Shown piece after piece: positions 18,191 to 26,380 of a stretch of 64,000 nucleotides of DNA (within the stretch, counting starts at the first letter, position 1; every line of letters begins with the position of its first letter). The notes under the pieces are model-generated. The model was not told where the DNA came from and ran no database searches. It saw only the letters and a list, made by a program, of their open reading frames with translations. Origin of the DNA: Changchengzhania lutea. Lineage in GTDB: Bacteria > Bacteroidota > Bacteroidia > Flavobacteriales > Flavobacteriaceae. Location of the stretch: assembly GCF_006974145.1 (NCBI RefSeq), contig NZ_CP039456.1:2324001-2388000 (forward strand). Direction: 5' to 3'. The position numbers and the translations under genes were made by a program.

Positions 18191-18959
18191 TTTAACTAAT
18201 AAAGTAGCTATAGTAACTGGAGGAGGGAAGGGTATTGGCGAAAGTGTTTGTCATGTTTTAGCAAAACAAGGTGCCACCGTTCATGTTTTAGATATAGATA
18301 AAGAAAACGGAAAACGTGTTGCAAAAACGATTCAACAAAATAAAGCAAACGCCTTTTTTCATCATTGTGATCTAACCAATCATGAAAAAGTTGGCGAACT
18401 ATTTCAAAGTATATTCAACCGATCAAAAAGTCTTGATATCCTTATTAATAATGCTGGTGTTGCTCATATTGGGAATGTTGAAAATACAACGCCACAAGAC
18501 ATGGATAAAATCTACAACGTTAACGTAAAAAGCGTATACAGTTGTTTGCACTTTGCTATTCCATTATTAAAAAAGTCTGGCGGTGGCTCCATTGTGAATA
18601 TGGCTTCGGTAGCTTCATTGGTTGGTTTAGCAGATCGTTTTGCGTATACCGCAAGTAAAGGCGCTGTGTATTCTTTAACTTTTTCTATAGCAAAAGATTA
18701 TGTTGCTTATAACATTCGCTGTAATGCTGTTGGCCCTGGTCGTGTACACACGCCATTTGTAGATAACTATTTGAATCAAAACTATCCTGGTAAGGAAACT
18801 GAAATGTTTGAAAAGCTATCTAAAACCCAACCGATTGGCAGAATGGGAAAACCTAATGAAATAGCTAGTTTAATTGCCTATTTATGCTCAGATGAAGCCG
18901 CTTTTGTTACAGGTAGCTTCTACCCAATTGATGGAGGTTTTTTAACATTAAATACTTAA
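18183..18959 (+). CDS. SDR-family oxidoreductase, probable 2-keto-3-deoxy sugar-acid dehydrogenase
   Basis: The short-chain dehydrogenase signature is clear: TGGGKGIGE for the NAD-binding Rossmann fold, NNAGVAH, Ser in MASVASLVG, and YTASK for the catalytic Tyr-Lys, with the C-terminal FVTGSFYPIDGGF. It has 258 residues and is cytoplasmic. The 8-bp overlap with the FAH hydrolase gene suggests sequential steps: oxidation of a 2-keto-3-deoxy acid to the 2,4-diketo compound, followed by its hydrolysis. It could instead be the sugar-1-dehydrogenase, because a second SDR lies at 19056. Confidence 0.85.
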   Translation: MIDLTNKVAIVTGGGKGIGESVCHVLAKQGATVHVLDIDKENGKRVAKTIQQNKANAFFHHCDLTNHEKVGELFQSIFNRSKSLDILINNAGVAHIGNVENTTPQDMDKIYNVNVKSVYSCLHFAIPLLKKSGGGSIVNMASVASLVGLADRFAYTASKGAVYSLTFSIAKDYVAYNIRCNAVGPGRVHTPFVDNYLNQNYPGKETEMFEKLSKTQPIGRMGKPNEIASLIAYLCSDEAAFVTGSFYPIDGGFLTLNT

Positions 18960-19055
18960 TTCTGATTGTTATTGAATAAGATTCAAAATAACAAAAAAGT
19001 ATCAATCAGTCTTGATTATGGATTCTAACAGCAAAGCGATCTTTAATCTAAAAAA

Positions 19056-19805
19056 TTAATTCCCACCAATATGAATACCCAATCCACCATCTACCCTAAA
19101 TGCTTGCCCAGTAATAGAACCTGCTTTATCGCTTGCTAAAAACCCAACAAGAGCTGCAACTTCCTCTGGCGGGCAAATACGTTTGCTTAAATGCATATCT
19201 ATACATTCTTGATACACCTTTTTTGGATTGTCACTTTCTTGAATGGCATCGCGAAGCATAGGCGTATCAACAGTTCCTGGGCAAACGGCAACGCAACGTA
19301 TATTCGGCGCATAATCTATAGCAATACTTCGTGTTAAACCCAGCATAGCAGTTTTAGAAGTGGTATACGCAGCGACTCGCTCTTGACTAATAAACGCTTG
19401 AACACTCGATACATTTATAACCACACCTTTTCCTTTTTTATTCATAGAAGGAATCGTGTATTTAGCGCATAAAAAAGTACTTTTTAAATTAACATTCATC
19501 ACTAAATCCCAGTCATCCTCTTCAGTTTCTGTAACTGATGAATACTTTTGAATACCTGCATTATTTATTAAAACATCTATCTCGCCAACCGTTTCAATCG
19601 CTTTTAAAATGGTTTCTTTTACAGCATTCCCATCTGATACATCACAAGTGAAACAATGTAAATTCTGGTGATCTGTTAGTTTTTTTAACGCCATTTCATC
19701 TTTATCTAAAGCAATAATACAATCGTTTTCATTCAAAAAATATTCTACACAAGCTTTTCCAATACCCTTTGCTGCTCCAGTAATAATTATATTTCTATTT
19801 GCCAT
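19056..19805 (-). CDS. SDR-family oxidoreductase, probable sugar (aldose) dehydrogenase
   Basis: A second short-chain dehydrogenase has TGAAKGIGKA, NNAGIQK, SSVQAF, YTTSK and GQAFRVDGGLGIH, in 249 residues. It ends the minus-strand operon that carries the lactonase, mutarotase-like and UxuA-family genes, 3 bp after the SMP-30 gene. Next to a lactonase, oxidation of the free sugar to its lactone is a reasonable assignment. Roles of the two SDRs might be swapped. It is convergent with the other SDR over about 96 bp containing no clear terminator. Confidence 0.82.
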   Translation of the reverse strand: MANRNIIITGAAKGIGKACVEYFLNENDCIIALDKDEMALKKLTDHQNLHCFTCDVSDGNAVKETILKAIETVGEIDVLINNAGIQKYSSVTETEEDDWDLVMNVNLKSTFLCAKYTIPSMNKKGKGVVINVSSVQAFISQERVAAYTTSKTAMLGLTRSIAIDYAPNIRCVAVCPGTVDTPMLRDAIQESDNPKKVYQECIDMHLSKRICPPEEVAALVGFLASDKAGSITGQAFRVDGGLGIHIGGN

Positions 19806-19808
19806 AAT

Positions 19809-20681
19809 TTAAGTTTTAAATCGTGGTTCTATTTGACCAACAACGTCTGTTTTATATAAAAAACAACGTCCAGCCATTGGATTTTCATCTTTTTCTTTAT
19901 CGGAAAGATTTAAGTTAGATGTTGTAATCAACAAGGTTTTTAAATCTTCCCCACCAAAACAACAACTTGTAGTATGCAATACTGGCACATGAATATCTTC
20001 AATCCAAGTCCCAGATGCATCAAAATGGCTTACTTTACTACCCAACCACATGGCAACCCAAAAACCACCTTCACTATCAATGGTCATACCATCTGGATAC
20101 TCATTTTTTTTCCACTGAATATGATTTCTTTTATTTGAGATTCCCCCTGTTTCAACGTCATAATCATAAGCATACATCACGTTTTTAAAGGTATCAATCA
20201 TGCAATAGGTTTTTGCATCAGGACTCCACCCCATACCGTTGGTTATAAAAATTTGTTCTTCTAAACAATCCCAACTTTTATCGTGATGCAAACAATACAA
20301 CTTTCCTGTTGCATTAGCACCATCGTATTCCATAGTTCCTGCAAAGAAACGTCCTTTAGGATCTACAGCGCCATCATTCATTCGTCTTTCAATAACCTCT
20401 AATTCAGGTGAATTATCAATTAATTTTAGTTGATTTGTGCTTTCATCATAAAACCCAAAACCATCACGAACACCAGCAACAATTTGTCCATTATCACATA
20501 AAGCCATGACCCCCAATTCTTGACCAACATTATATGTTTCAAAAGCTCCTGATTTAAAATCGACTTTATAATAATCGCCTTTCAATAAATCAACACAATA
20601 GAATTTTTGAGTTATTGGACACCAAATCGGCCCCTCACCATGTTGCGGTTTAATATCAAAAATTGGAGTTGCTTTTTTCAT
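19809..20681 (-). CDS. SMP-30/gluconolactonase-family sugar lactonase
   Basis: This is a six-bladed beta-propeller enzyme of 290 residues. The metal ligands are visible: Glu in HGEGPIWC, Asn in MNDGAVDPKGRFFAG, Asn in FITNGMGWSPD and Asp in YPDGMTIDSEGGFW. Such enzymes hydrolyse aldonolactones to aldonic acids. Its start overlaps the DUF4432 stop by one base (ATG/TGA style), within an operon encoding dehydrogenase and dehydratase steps. It has no signal peptide, so it works in the cytoplasm. Confidence 0.88.
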   Translation of the reverse strand: MKKATPIFDIKPQHGEGPIWCPITQKFYCVDLLKGDYYKVDFKSGAFETYNVGQELGVMALCDNGQIVAGVRDGFGFYDESTNQLKLIDNSPELEVIERRMNDGAVDPKGRFFAGTMEYDGANATGKLYCLHHDKSWDCLEEQIFITNGMGWSPDAKTYCMIDTFKNVMYAYDYDVETGGISNKRNHIQWKKNEYPDGMTIDSEGGFWVAMWLGSKVSHFDASGTWIEDIHVPVLHTTSCCFGGEDLKTLLITTSNLNLSDKEKDENPMAGRCFLYKTDVVGQIEPRFKT

Positions 20682-21688
20682 TAATGATCACAATTTGTGG
20701 TTAATTTGGTTTTAATGACCTGACGAGGTTCTAATTTTAGCCATTCTTTTTCCATGCGTTCCAAATCTGGTTTTGCCACCCATTTTGAACTCCATGGCTC
20801 TAACGCTGTAGCATACGTTTTCCCCCACCAAGGCGCATCTTGTGTGGCGTAGCGCTCTTGCCAATACCATAAGGATTTAAAAATAGATTTGTCCCAGTGT
20901 ATTGAAAAGGACATCATATCGGTTTTAATTTTGTAATAAGCATCTTCAGTGAAATCACTTAAATATGCCAAATCACTAAATTTTTTATTAGTAGATTTTA
21001 ATATCTTTTGAGCATCAATTTGTTTATCATCAATAGTTTTTACCATTGGAAAAACTTGAATTTCTCCAGGTTTAAACAGTCTGTGTTTTGGCATTGCTTC
21101 TTCTGCTAAAAATTTAGTCGCAGAGGTTTCAATAGTTGCACCTTCAGATAAAAAGGGCAATCCAAAGGCAATATGATGCCCCCACATAAGATGCAAATGC
21201 GTATCAGATTCATTGGTTAATGTTTCATCAATACATAGTTGCGAGCTTCCTTTTTTAAGAGTCAGTATTTTTTCAACTAATATAGGAAATCGTAAAGGGC
21301 GTGCCCATAATTTTACACGCACTTCATCTTTTGAAGCATTAATAATGTCATAATCCCAAGGAATTAAAGACACTTCTCCATGTTGCCCTAATTCTGCTCC
21401 TCTATAATTTATTGGTGCACTGTTGGGTAAAATTTCTTGCCAACCACCATAATAATAATCTTCAAATTGCGAATTAGTATCTCGTTTTTGCGAAAAAATA
21501 TCACGAGGATTAATAATATCTTTATCCAATTTCAACATTAAATCAATTCCAACTGGCTTATAAATAAACTGAAAAATATCACTTCCCCTGCCAGCCAAAA
21601 TTCCAATTTTGAGATACTCGTTTTCCATGATAATGGTTTTCATACCATTAATGTCTCCTTTATCATTTATGCGACAATCTTTACTCAT
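20681..21688 (-). CDS. DUF4432/aldose 1-epimerase-like protein
   Basis: A galactose-mutarotase-like protein of 335 residues. The fold is suggested by YYGGWQEILPNSAPI, GAELGQHGEVSLIPWDY and HLHLMWGHHIAFGLPFL, with conserved His residues, and the C-terminal ALEPWSSKWV. Mutarotases interconvert sugar anomers before oxidation. DUF4432 members have no settled activity. The gene overlaps the UxuA-family gene (its ATG overlaps the upstream stop by 4 bp) and sits in a sugar-oxidation operon, so an epimerase role is the likely one. Confidence 0.7.
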   Translation of the reverse strand: MSKDCRINDKGDINGMKTIIMENEYLKIGILAGRGSDIFQFIYKPVGIDLMLKLDKDIINPRDIFSQKRDTNSQFEDYYYGGWQEILPNSAPINYRGAELGQHGEVSLIPWDYDIINASKDEVRVKLWARPLRFPILVEKILTLKKGSSQLCIDETLTNESDTHLHLMWGHHIAFGLPFLSEGATIETSATKFLAEEAMPKHRLFKPGEIQVFPMVKTIDDKQIDAQKILKSTNKKFSDLAYLSDFTEDAYYKIKTDMMSFSIHWDKSIFKSLWYWQERYATQDAPWWGKTYATALEPWSSKWVAKPDLERMEKEWLKLEPRQVIKTKLTTNCDH

Positions 21689-22749
21689 ACCGTATCAATT
21701 AGGGCTTTCATGTAACCCAAAGCATATGCCATACTTGCGTGCCAAGGCGCATCGCAACTCATGGCTGGACTATGGTCTGGAATTAAAATACCCTGATAAT
21801 TGTTTTTCTTTAAAATACGGATGGCTTCTGCCATATCTAAATCGCCTTCATCAACAAAAACCTCACGATAATTAGGTACCTTCCCTTTTACATTTCTAAA
21901 ATGAATATACCCAATATTATCGGCTGCACTATGCTTGTCAAGGGTTTCGAGCACATTGCCCTCGGTCATTTCTTGAAGGGTTCCCATGCAAAATTCAAAA
22001 CCATTACTTGGACTATCTGATAAAGTCAATAGCTTTTCATACTCCTTTATGCTATGAAATAATCGCGCTGAATTTCGCATTTCTGGCATTGGCGGATCAT
22101 CAGGATGTGCCACCATTTTAATGCTATACTCCTCTGCAACAGGCAAAATTTCTTTTAAAAACCAAGACAAACGTTCCCACATGTCTTCTCTCGTAATTTT
22201 AGGCAAATTTTCATGAGAAGCTTCGGTATCATAAGTCATATTCCAAACCATCCCCTTTTTAATGGGTTGATTAATATCTATATGATTTTCATTAAACCCA
22301 ACAGTCATCGCATTTCCACGTCCAAAAGGTTTATTTGTCCAACCCCAAACACCGGCAATACTAAAATAATAACCAATAATTGGGATGCCTGCTTTTCCAA
22401 TATTAGCAACCATATATTTAAGGTTGCTCATTTGTTGATCTCGTTTTGGACCGTCCAACAAAATATCAAACCAATGCGAAGGGTCAAAATTCTCAATAGC
22501 TTCCCAAATTAAACCATGAGATTCAATGTCCTTTTTCAATCGAATCAAATCATCATATTCCCATAAGTTTTTCTGATTTTTGGTAATTCCCCAACCATTC
22601 AGATAATTTTCAGAAAGCGTAGGATTTGAGCCTCCCTTTATATAATCTACCAACTGCACCACTAAATGCGTTGCTCCCGCTTGACGCGCAAACTCAAAGT
22701 TATTTTTTGTGAGTAAACTTTTGTATAAACCGAGTCCTAATTTAGGCAT
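21685..22749 (-). CDS. Mannonate dehydratase (UxuA)-family sugar-acid dehydratase
   Basis: The UxuA-family TIM barrel is evident from MVAHPDDPPMPEMRNSARLF, GFEFCMGTLQEM (metal-binding Cys), IGYIHFRNVKGKVPNY (metal His) and ILIPDHSPAM (Asp). The barrel has about 354 residues; the ATG at 22749 (MPKLGLGLYK) is preferred over a TTG at 22761. Classic UxuA turns D-mannonate into 2-keto-3-deoxy-gluconate. Here no KDG kinase or aldolase is adjacent; instead lactonase, SDR and FAH genes surround it, so a different aldonate (such as fuconate or arabinonate) is possible. Divergent from the propeller gene at 22805. Confidence 0.82.
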   Translation of the reverse strand: MPKLGLGLYKSLLTKNNFEFARQAGATHLVVQLVDYIKGGSNPTLSENYLNGWGITKNQKNLWEYDDLIRLKKDIESHGLIWEAIENFDPSHWFDILLDGPKRDQQMSNLKYMVANIGKAGIPIIGYYFSIAGVWGWTNKPFGRGNAMTVGFNENHIDINQPIKKGMVWNMTYDTEASHENLPKITREDMWERLSWFLKEILPVAEEYSIKMVAHPDDPPMPEMRNSARLFHSIKEYEKLLTLSDSPSNGFEFCMGTLQEMTEGNVLETLDKHSAADNIGYIHFRNVKGKVPNYREVFVDEGDLDMAEAIRILKKNNYQGILIPDHSPAMSCDAPWHASMAYALGYMKALIDTV

Positions 22750-22804
22750 ATTTATCAACAATAATATCTAATTAATTTGTATTTTTAAGTAAACTATTAA
22801 GTCA

Positions 22805-23902
22805 TTGAAATTTAAGCATTTTATTTTAATTTTCTCAATATTTACAACTGTTTGCTGTAAAAAAAGTGTTGCTGAAAAAGGCATAAAAAACACAGATTCT
22901 GACTCCTGTTGGGATGCACATATTGAAGCCATTCCAAATATGCATTTTGACAGCTTATTTACTCGTAATAAAAATGGCTGGACAGGTGGTGACGCCACGT
23001 ATTCTATCGTATTAAATGATTCAACCAATATTTGGATATTTGGCGATACTTTTTTAGGTGAAGTTGATGAAAACAGAAGTCGAAATTCTAGCGAACCACT
23101 TATCAACAACACCTTCATTCTTCAAACAAAAAACACTTTTAAAACTCTACATGGAGGAACTCTCGAAAAACCTGAAGCTTTTTTAAAACCACCAGAACCT
23201 AATTGGTGGTATTGGCCAGGGCATGGGCAAATTTATAATAACACCTTACAAATTATGATGTTTGCTTTAGGCAAGCCAGATGAAGATATTGGTATTGGTT
23301 TTGAATATAAGGCTGTTGATTTAGTAACACTTTCATTACCAGATTTTAAAGTTATTTCTACAGAGCGACGCATGCCTTTTCAAGGTATTAACTATGGCGC
23401 TTTCCTGCTTTTTGAAAATGGTTACACTTATATTTATGGCGCAAAACGAGAAGCTACTGCTAAATATTTACATGTAGCGCGTGTTAAAGGCACTGATATT
23501 TCACAGCCTTGGGAATACCTTTCTAAAGAAAATATATGGACTGAAACTTTTGAAAATAGTAAGCCATTGTTTGAAAGTGTTGCAGAGCAATTCAGTATTT
23601 TGAAACGAAATGATGATTTTTATTTAATGACACAAAACTATGATTTAGACCCAGAACTTTTTATATATAATGGAAAATCGCCTTTGGGACCATTTAAAAA
23701 TAAGCAAACCTTATACTGCACACCAGAAACCAATGGAGACATTATTACCTATAATGCTTTTGTGCACGAACAATTTTCAACAAAAAATAATCTACTCATT
23801 TCCTATAATATTAACAGCTTAAAATTTGAAGACATTTTTAGTGATGCCGATAATTACAGGCCACGCTTTATTAATGTAGCAGGGTGGAATAAAACGAAAT
23901 AA
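22805..23902 (+). CDS. DUF4185/DUF5005-like beta-propeller lipoprotein A
   Basis: The frame starts with TTG at 22805 (no in-frame ATG upstream) and encodes a lipoprotein signal (FSIFTTVCCKK). The mature part repeats propeller-type strands: GWTGGDATYSIVLN, IWIFGDTFLGEV, PLINNTFIL, WWYWPGHGQIYN, GYTYIYGAKREA, SPLGPFKNK, YNAFVHEQ, LLISYNINS and YRPRFINV. Some DUF4185 proteins are GH183 endo-D-arabinanases. Three further proteins in this locus share the frame of motifs. Predicted outer-membrane surface or periplasmic lipoprotein. The family link is pattern-based; enzymatic activity is inference. Confidence 0.65.
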   Translation: MKFKHFILIFSIFTTVCCKKSVAEKGIKNTDSDSCWDAHIEAIPNMHFDSLFTRNKNGWTGGDATYSIVLNDSTNIWIFGDTFLGEVDENRSRNSSEPLINNTFILQTKNTFKTLHGGTLEKPEAFLKPPEPNWWYWPGHGQIYNNTLQIMMFALGKPDEDIGIGFEYKAVDLVTLSLPDFKVISTERRMPFQGINYGAFLLFENGYTYIYGAKREATAKYLHVARVKGTDISQPWEYLSKENIWTETFENSKPLFESVAEQFSILKRNDDFYLMTQNYDLDPELFIYNGKSPLGPFKNKQTLYCTPETNGDIITYNAFVHEQFSTKNNLLISYNINSLKFEDIFSDADNYRPRFINVAGWNKTK

Positions 23903-23905
23903 ATT

Positions 23906-25105
23906 ATGAAGTATTTAAATTTTGTCTCAATTGCTGTAATTGTGTTGCTTTTAGCTTGTAAAAATTCAGAAAAAAAGGAAACTATTGAAACTAAAAAAGA
24001 ACCTTTAAAAGAATTAAATTTTACTGCCGAAGCTGCTCCAGAATGGACAGCACTTATGGAGCGCACATCTGGTTGGTTTGCTGCCGATGGTATTTTTACT
24101 ATTCCACTTAACGGAAAAGAAGAACAACAAGTAAAAGACAAAAAAACCTTATTTATTTTTAGTGATACCTATATTGGTGAAGTAGAAAATGGAGTGCCAA
24201 AACCCGGAAATGTTATGGTAAATAATACTACGGCATGGATGCATGGTAACGAGCCTGATAAAGCAAAGATAGATTTTGAATTTAATACGGATGAAAACGG
24301 AAAACCGAAATCCTATTTTATTCCAAACAACGTATTGGCAAAAGAGAACGAATATTATTGGTTAGGTGATGGTTTCATTAATCATGAAAAAGAAAATGCA
24401 TTATACATTTTTGCTTATCATGTGCATAAGACAGGTTCTAATGTTTTCGATTTTGAACAAACAAATATTAGTTTACTTAAAGTTAAAAACCCAACTAAGG
24501 AGGGAATAAAAACCCAAATTCAAATACCAACTGAATTAGGCTTTGTTCATGAAGATACTCAAAAACGTGCTTATTTTGGCTGTGGTGTTTTTGTGAATAC
24601 CAAAGAAGCCAATGCGCCAAACCCTGATGGTTATGTTTACATTTATGGCGTTATTGAAGGTGATAAAAGTTTAGTAGCTGCACGTACGTTGCCAAAAAAT
24701 ATTGAAAATTTCGATTCTTATACTTTTTGGAATGGTAGCGACTGGGTAAAGGATAAACAGCAAATAGTATCATTAGCGGATGGTGTTTCTAATGAATTGA
24801 GCGTAACGCCAACTGGCGATGGTCGTTATTTATTAACGTTTCAAGTTTTAGGTATTTCTGATAAAGTGGGTATTCAAGTAGGAGAAAGTCCTATTGGCCC
24901 TTTTGGAAAAGTGCATCAAGTATATACTACTCCAGAATATGCCGAAAAGAATTTATTGCCTTATAATGCTAAAGCGCATTATCATTTATCGAAACCTGGT
25001 GAATTATTGATTAGTTATAACACCATTACTCTTAATTTTTGGGAAGATATTCAGAAGGATGCTACCATTTATCATCCACGGTTTATAAAGGTGAAATATG
25101 AATAA
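23906..25105 (+). CDS. DUF4185/DUF5005-like beta-propeller lipoprotein B
   Basis: It starts 3 bp after propeller A ends. The lipobox leader is IVLLLACKNSEK. Motifs parallel protein A: GWFAADGIFTIPLN, LFIFSDTYIGEV, MVNNTTAWM, YYWLGDGFIN, GYVYIYGVIEG, SPIGPFGKV, LPYNAKAHYH, LLISYNTIT and YHPRFIKV. It has 399 residues. The GDT of A is SDT here, and the WPGHG motif is WLGDG, so A and B have diverged and may differ in specificity. Tandem duplication in one operon is likely. A perfect 20-bp palindrome follows the stop. Confidence 0.65.
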   Translation: MKYLNFVSIAVIVLLLACKNSEKKETIETKKEPLKELNFTAEAAPEWTALMERTSGWFAADGIFTIPLNGKEEQQVKDKKTLFIFSDTYIGEVENGVPKPGNVMVNNTTAWMHGNEPDKAKIDFEFNTDENGKPKSYFIPNNVLAKENEYYWLGDGFINHEKENALYIFAYHVHKTGSNVFDFEQTNISLLKVKNPTKEGIKTQIQIPTELGFVHEDTQKRAYFGCGVFVNTKEANAPNPDGYVYIYGVIEGDKSLVAARTLPKNIENFDSYTFWNGSDWVKDKQQIVSLADGVSNELSVTPTGDGRYLLTFQVLGISDKVGIQVGESPIGPFGKVHQVYTTPEYAEKNLLPYNAKAHYHLSKPGELLISYNTITLNFWEDIQKDATIYHPRFIKVKYE

Positions 25106-25115
25106 AATACGATAC

Positions 25116-25135
25116 AATTCCGATGCATCGGAATT
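25116..25135. repeat. Perfect 20-bp palindrome after propeller B
   Basis: AATTCCGATGCATCGGAATT is identical to its own reverse complement. It lies 10 bp after the stop of propeller B. With no loop and no clear T tract it is a weak terminator; it could be part of a dispersed short palindromic repeat. Confidence 0.6.
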
Positions 25136-25151
25136 ATTTGAAAAAAGAATT

Positions 25152-25346
25152 TAAGGTACTCAACAGCACTATAAACAATAGCCTTCATTTTTTTCCAAAA
25201 TTCCCAGCCCAAATCGAATGAATTTGTGTCATTCCTTCAAAAACACTTTCTTATTTTGGGTCAATGTAAAACTGCGTGTTAAAGTAATCACCCCAACTAT
25301 AACTTCTTGGTGAGTGCGCATCTTTTTTAGGCACACCATTAACATG
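25152..25346 (-). pseudogene. C-terminal remnant of a beta-lactamase-family serine hydrolase
   Basis: Minus-strand reading from 25346 gives HVNGVPKKDAHSPRSYSWGD, then YFNTQFYIDPK, then a stop (TAA), and beyond it in the same frame ESVFEGMTQIHS followed by a frame change into MKAIVYSAVE. The order (YxWGGYFNTxFxIDPK-E-xxxGMTQ) is that of the C-terminal end of class-C beta-lactamase-like esterases, which are common in PULs. Only about 60 codons survive, with a nonsense and a frameshift. It lies directly downstream of the TPR lipoprotein gene. Confidence 0.65.
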
Positions 25347-25358
25347 ACATTACCTTTT

Positions 25359-26369
25359 TTATTCAGGGAAATTCATTTTCTTCAAAATATCTTGAAAACG
25401 TTCATCTTTTCTAATAGGATCATACCAATGTTCTATTTGCATAAAAAGGAGAAACCAAGATTGTTCTTCATAAGCTTGTTCCAACAAATCAAGTGCTTTT
25501 TCGTTTTCACCAATACCCAAATGTATAAAGGCTCTTTGGCACGCTGGCAAATAATTTGTTTTTGCAGCTTCATTATAATAATTAGCCATCTCTTTTGCAA
25601 TTTCATATTCGCCAGCTTCACCTAAAGCATGACCTAAACCGCCTCCAACTTCTACTGTACCATCAGATAGTTCAAAAGATTTAAAATAGGTTTCAAGCGC
25701 ATCTTCATGCGCTTCTAAACCATTATATGCCATACCCAGCCAATCATATGTCCAAGGTATTGTAGAATCTTTTTCAATAGCTTTAAACATTAAAGGTTTC
25801 ATTTTTTCGTAATCTTGAATGAAATAGAAAATGGAAGATCGAGCTATTAAATAATCGCCAGTATGATCCATTTCTGCCACCAAATCAGATTGGGCAAGCC
25901 CTTCATCAATACGCTTGATAGCCATAAGATATAAAGTGTACCAATGTCTTGCGCCTAAATTTGTAGAGTCTGCTTTTATAGATTTTCTAAATGATTGTTC
26001 AGCTACATTCCAATCTCTATCCATAAAACTTAATATGCCTGCTATTTTTTGAACATTAGAATCTAACGAGTCTAAAACAAACACTTTTTTTAACATGTGT
26101 TTTGCTTCAGGAATAGTTTGCTCTCTTGGCTTAAAACCAAAAGCATATAAAATGATGTTCGTTTCTGAAACACCTAAATAGTTATAAATATTTGTGGAAT
26201 CTGAAGCAATTTTAGCTTTATAATCTTCAATTTTAGCAGTGAGTCCGTTGCGATGTTTTGCCCCTAATGCAGCAAGAATATTTTTATCTAATTGATAATT
26301 TTTATCTTTTTGGCAACTTATTAAAATAGCCAACAAAGCGATTAAAAGACAACATTTTAACGTTTTCAT
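25359..26369 (-). CDS. Tetratricopeptide-repeat lipoprotein
   Basis: A lipoprotein leader (LIALLAILISCQKD) precedes several 34-residue TPR-like helix pairs, for example AEQSFRKSIKADSTNLGARH, then IPWTYDWLGMAYNGLEAHED, and YEIAKEMANYYNEAAKT. It has 336 residues. TPRs mediate protein contacts, so an accessory role in the locus is possible. It is the last intact gene of the main minus-strand PUL operon, 11 bp after the sugar porter. The specific function is unknown. Confidence 0.75.
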   Translation of the reverse strand: MKTLKCCLLIALLAILISCQKDKNYQLDKNILAALGAKHRNGLTAKIEDYKAKIASDSTNIYNYLGVSETNIILYAFGFKPREQTIPEAKHMLKKVFVLDSLDSNVQKIAGILSFMDRDWNVAEQSFRKSIKADSTNLGARHWYTLYLMAIKRIDEGLAQSDLVAEMDHTGDYLIARSSIFYFIQDYEKMKPLMFKAIEKDSTIPWTYDWLGMAYNGLEAHEDALETYFKSFELSDGTVEVGGGLGHALGEAGEYEIAKEMANYYNEAAKTNYLPACQRAFIHLGIGENEKALDLLEQAYEEQSWFLLFMQIEHWYDPIRKDERFQDILKKMNFPE

Positions 26370-26380
26370 AAGCTAATAAT

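Noticed and set aside
21685-22749. Firm assignment of uxuA (D-mannonate dehydratase)
   Set aside because: The family is clear, but no KDG kinase, aldolase or uronate isomerase is nearby and the context is a different oxidative pathway, so no symbol is given.
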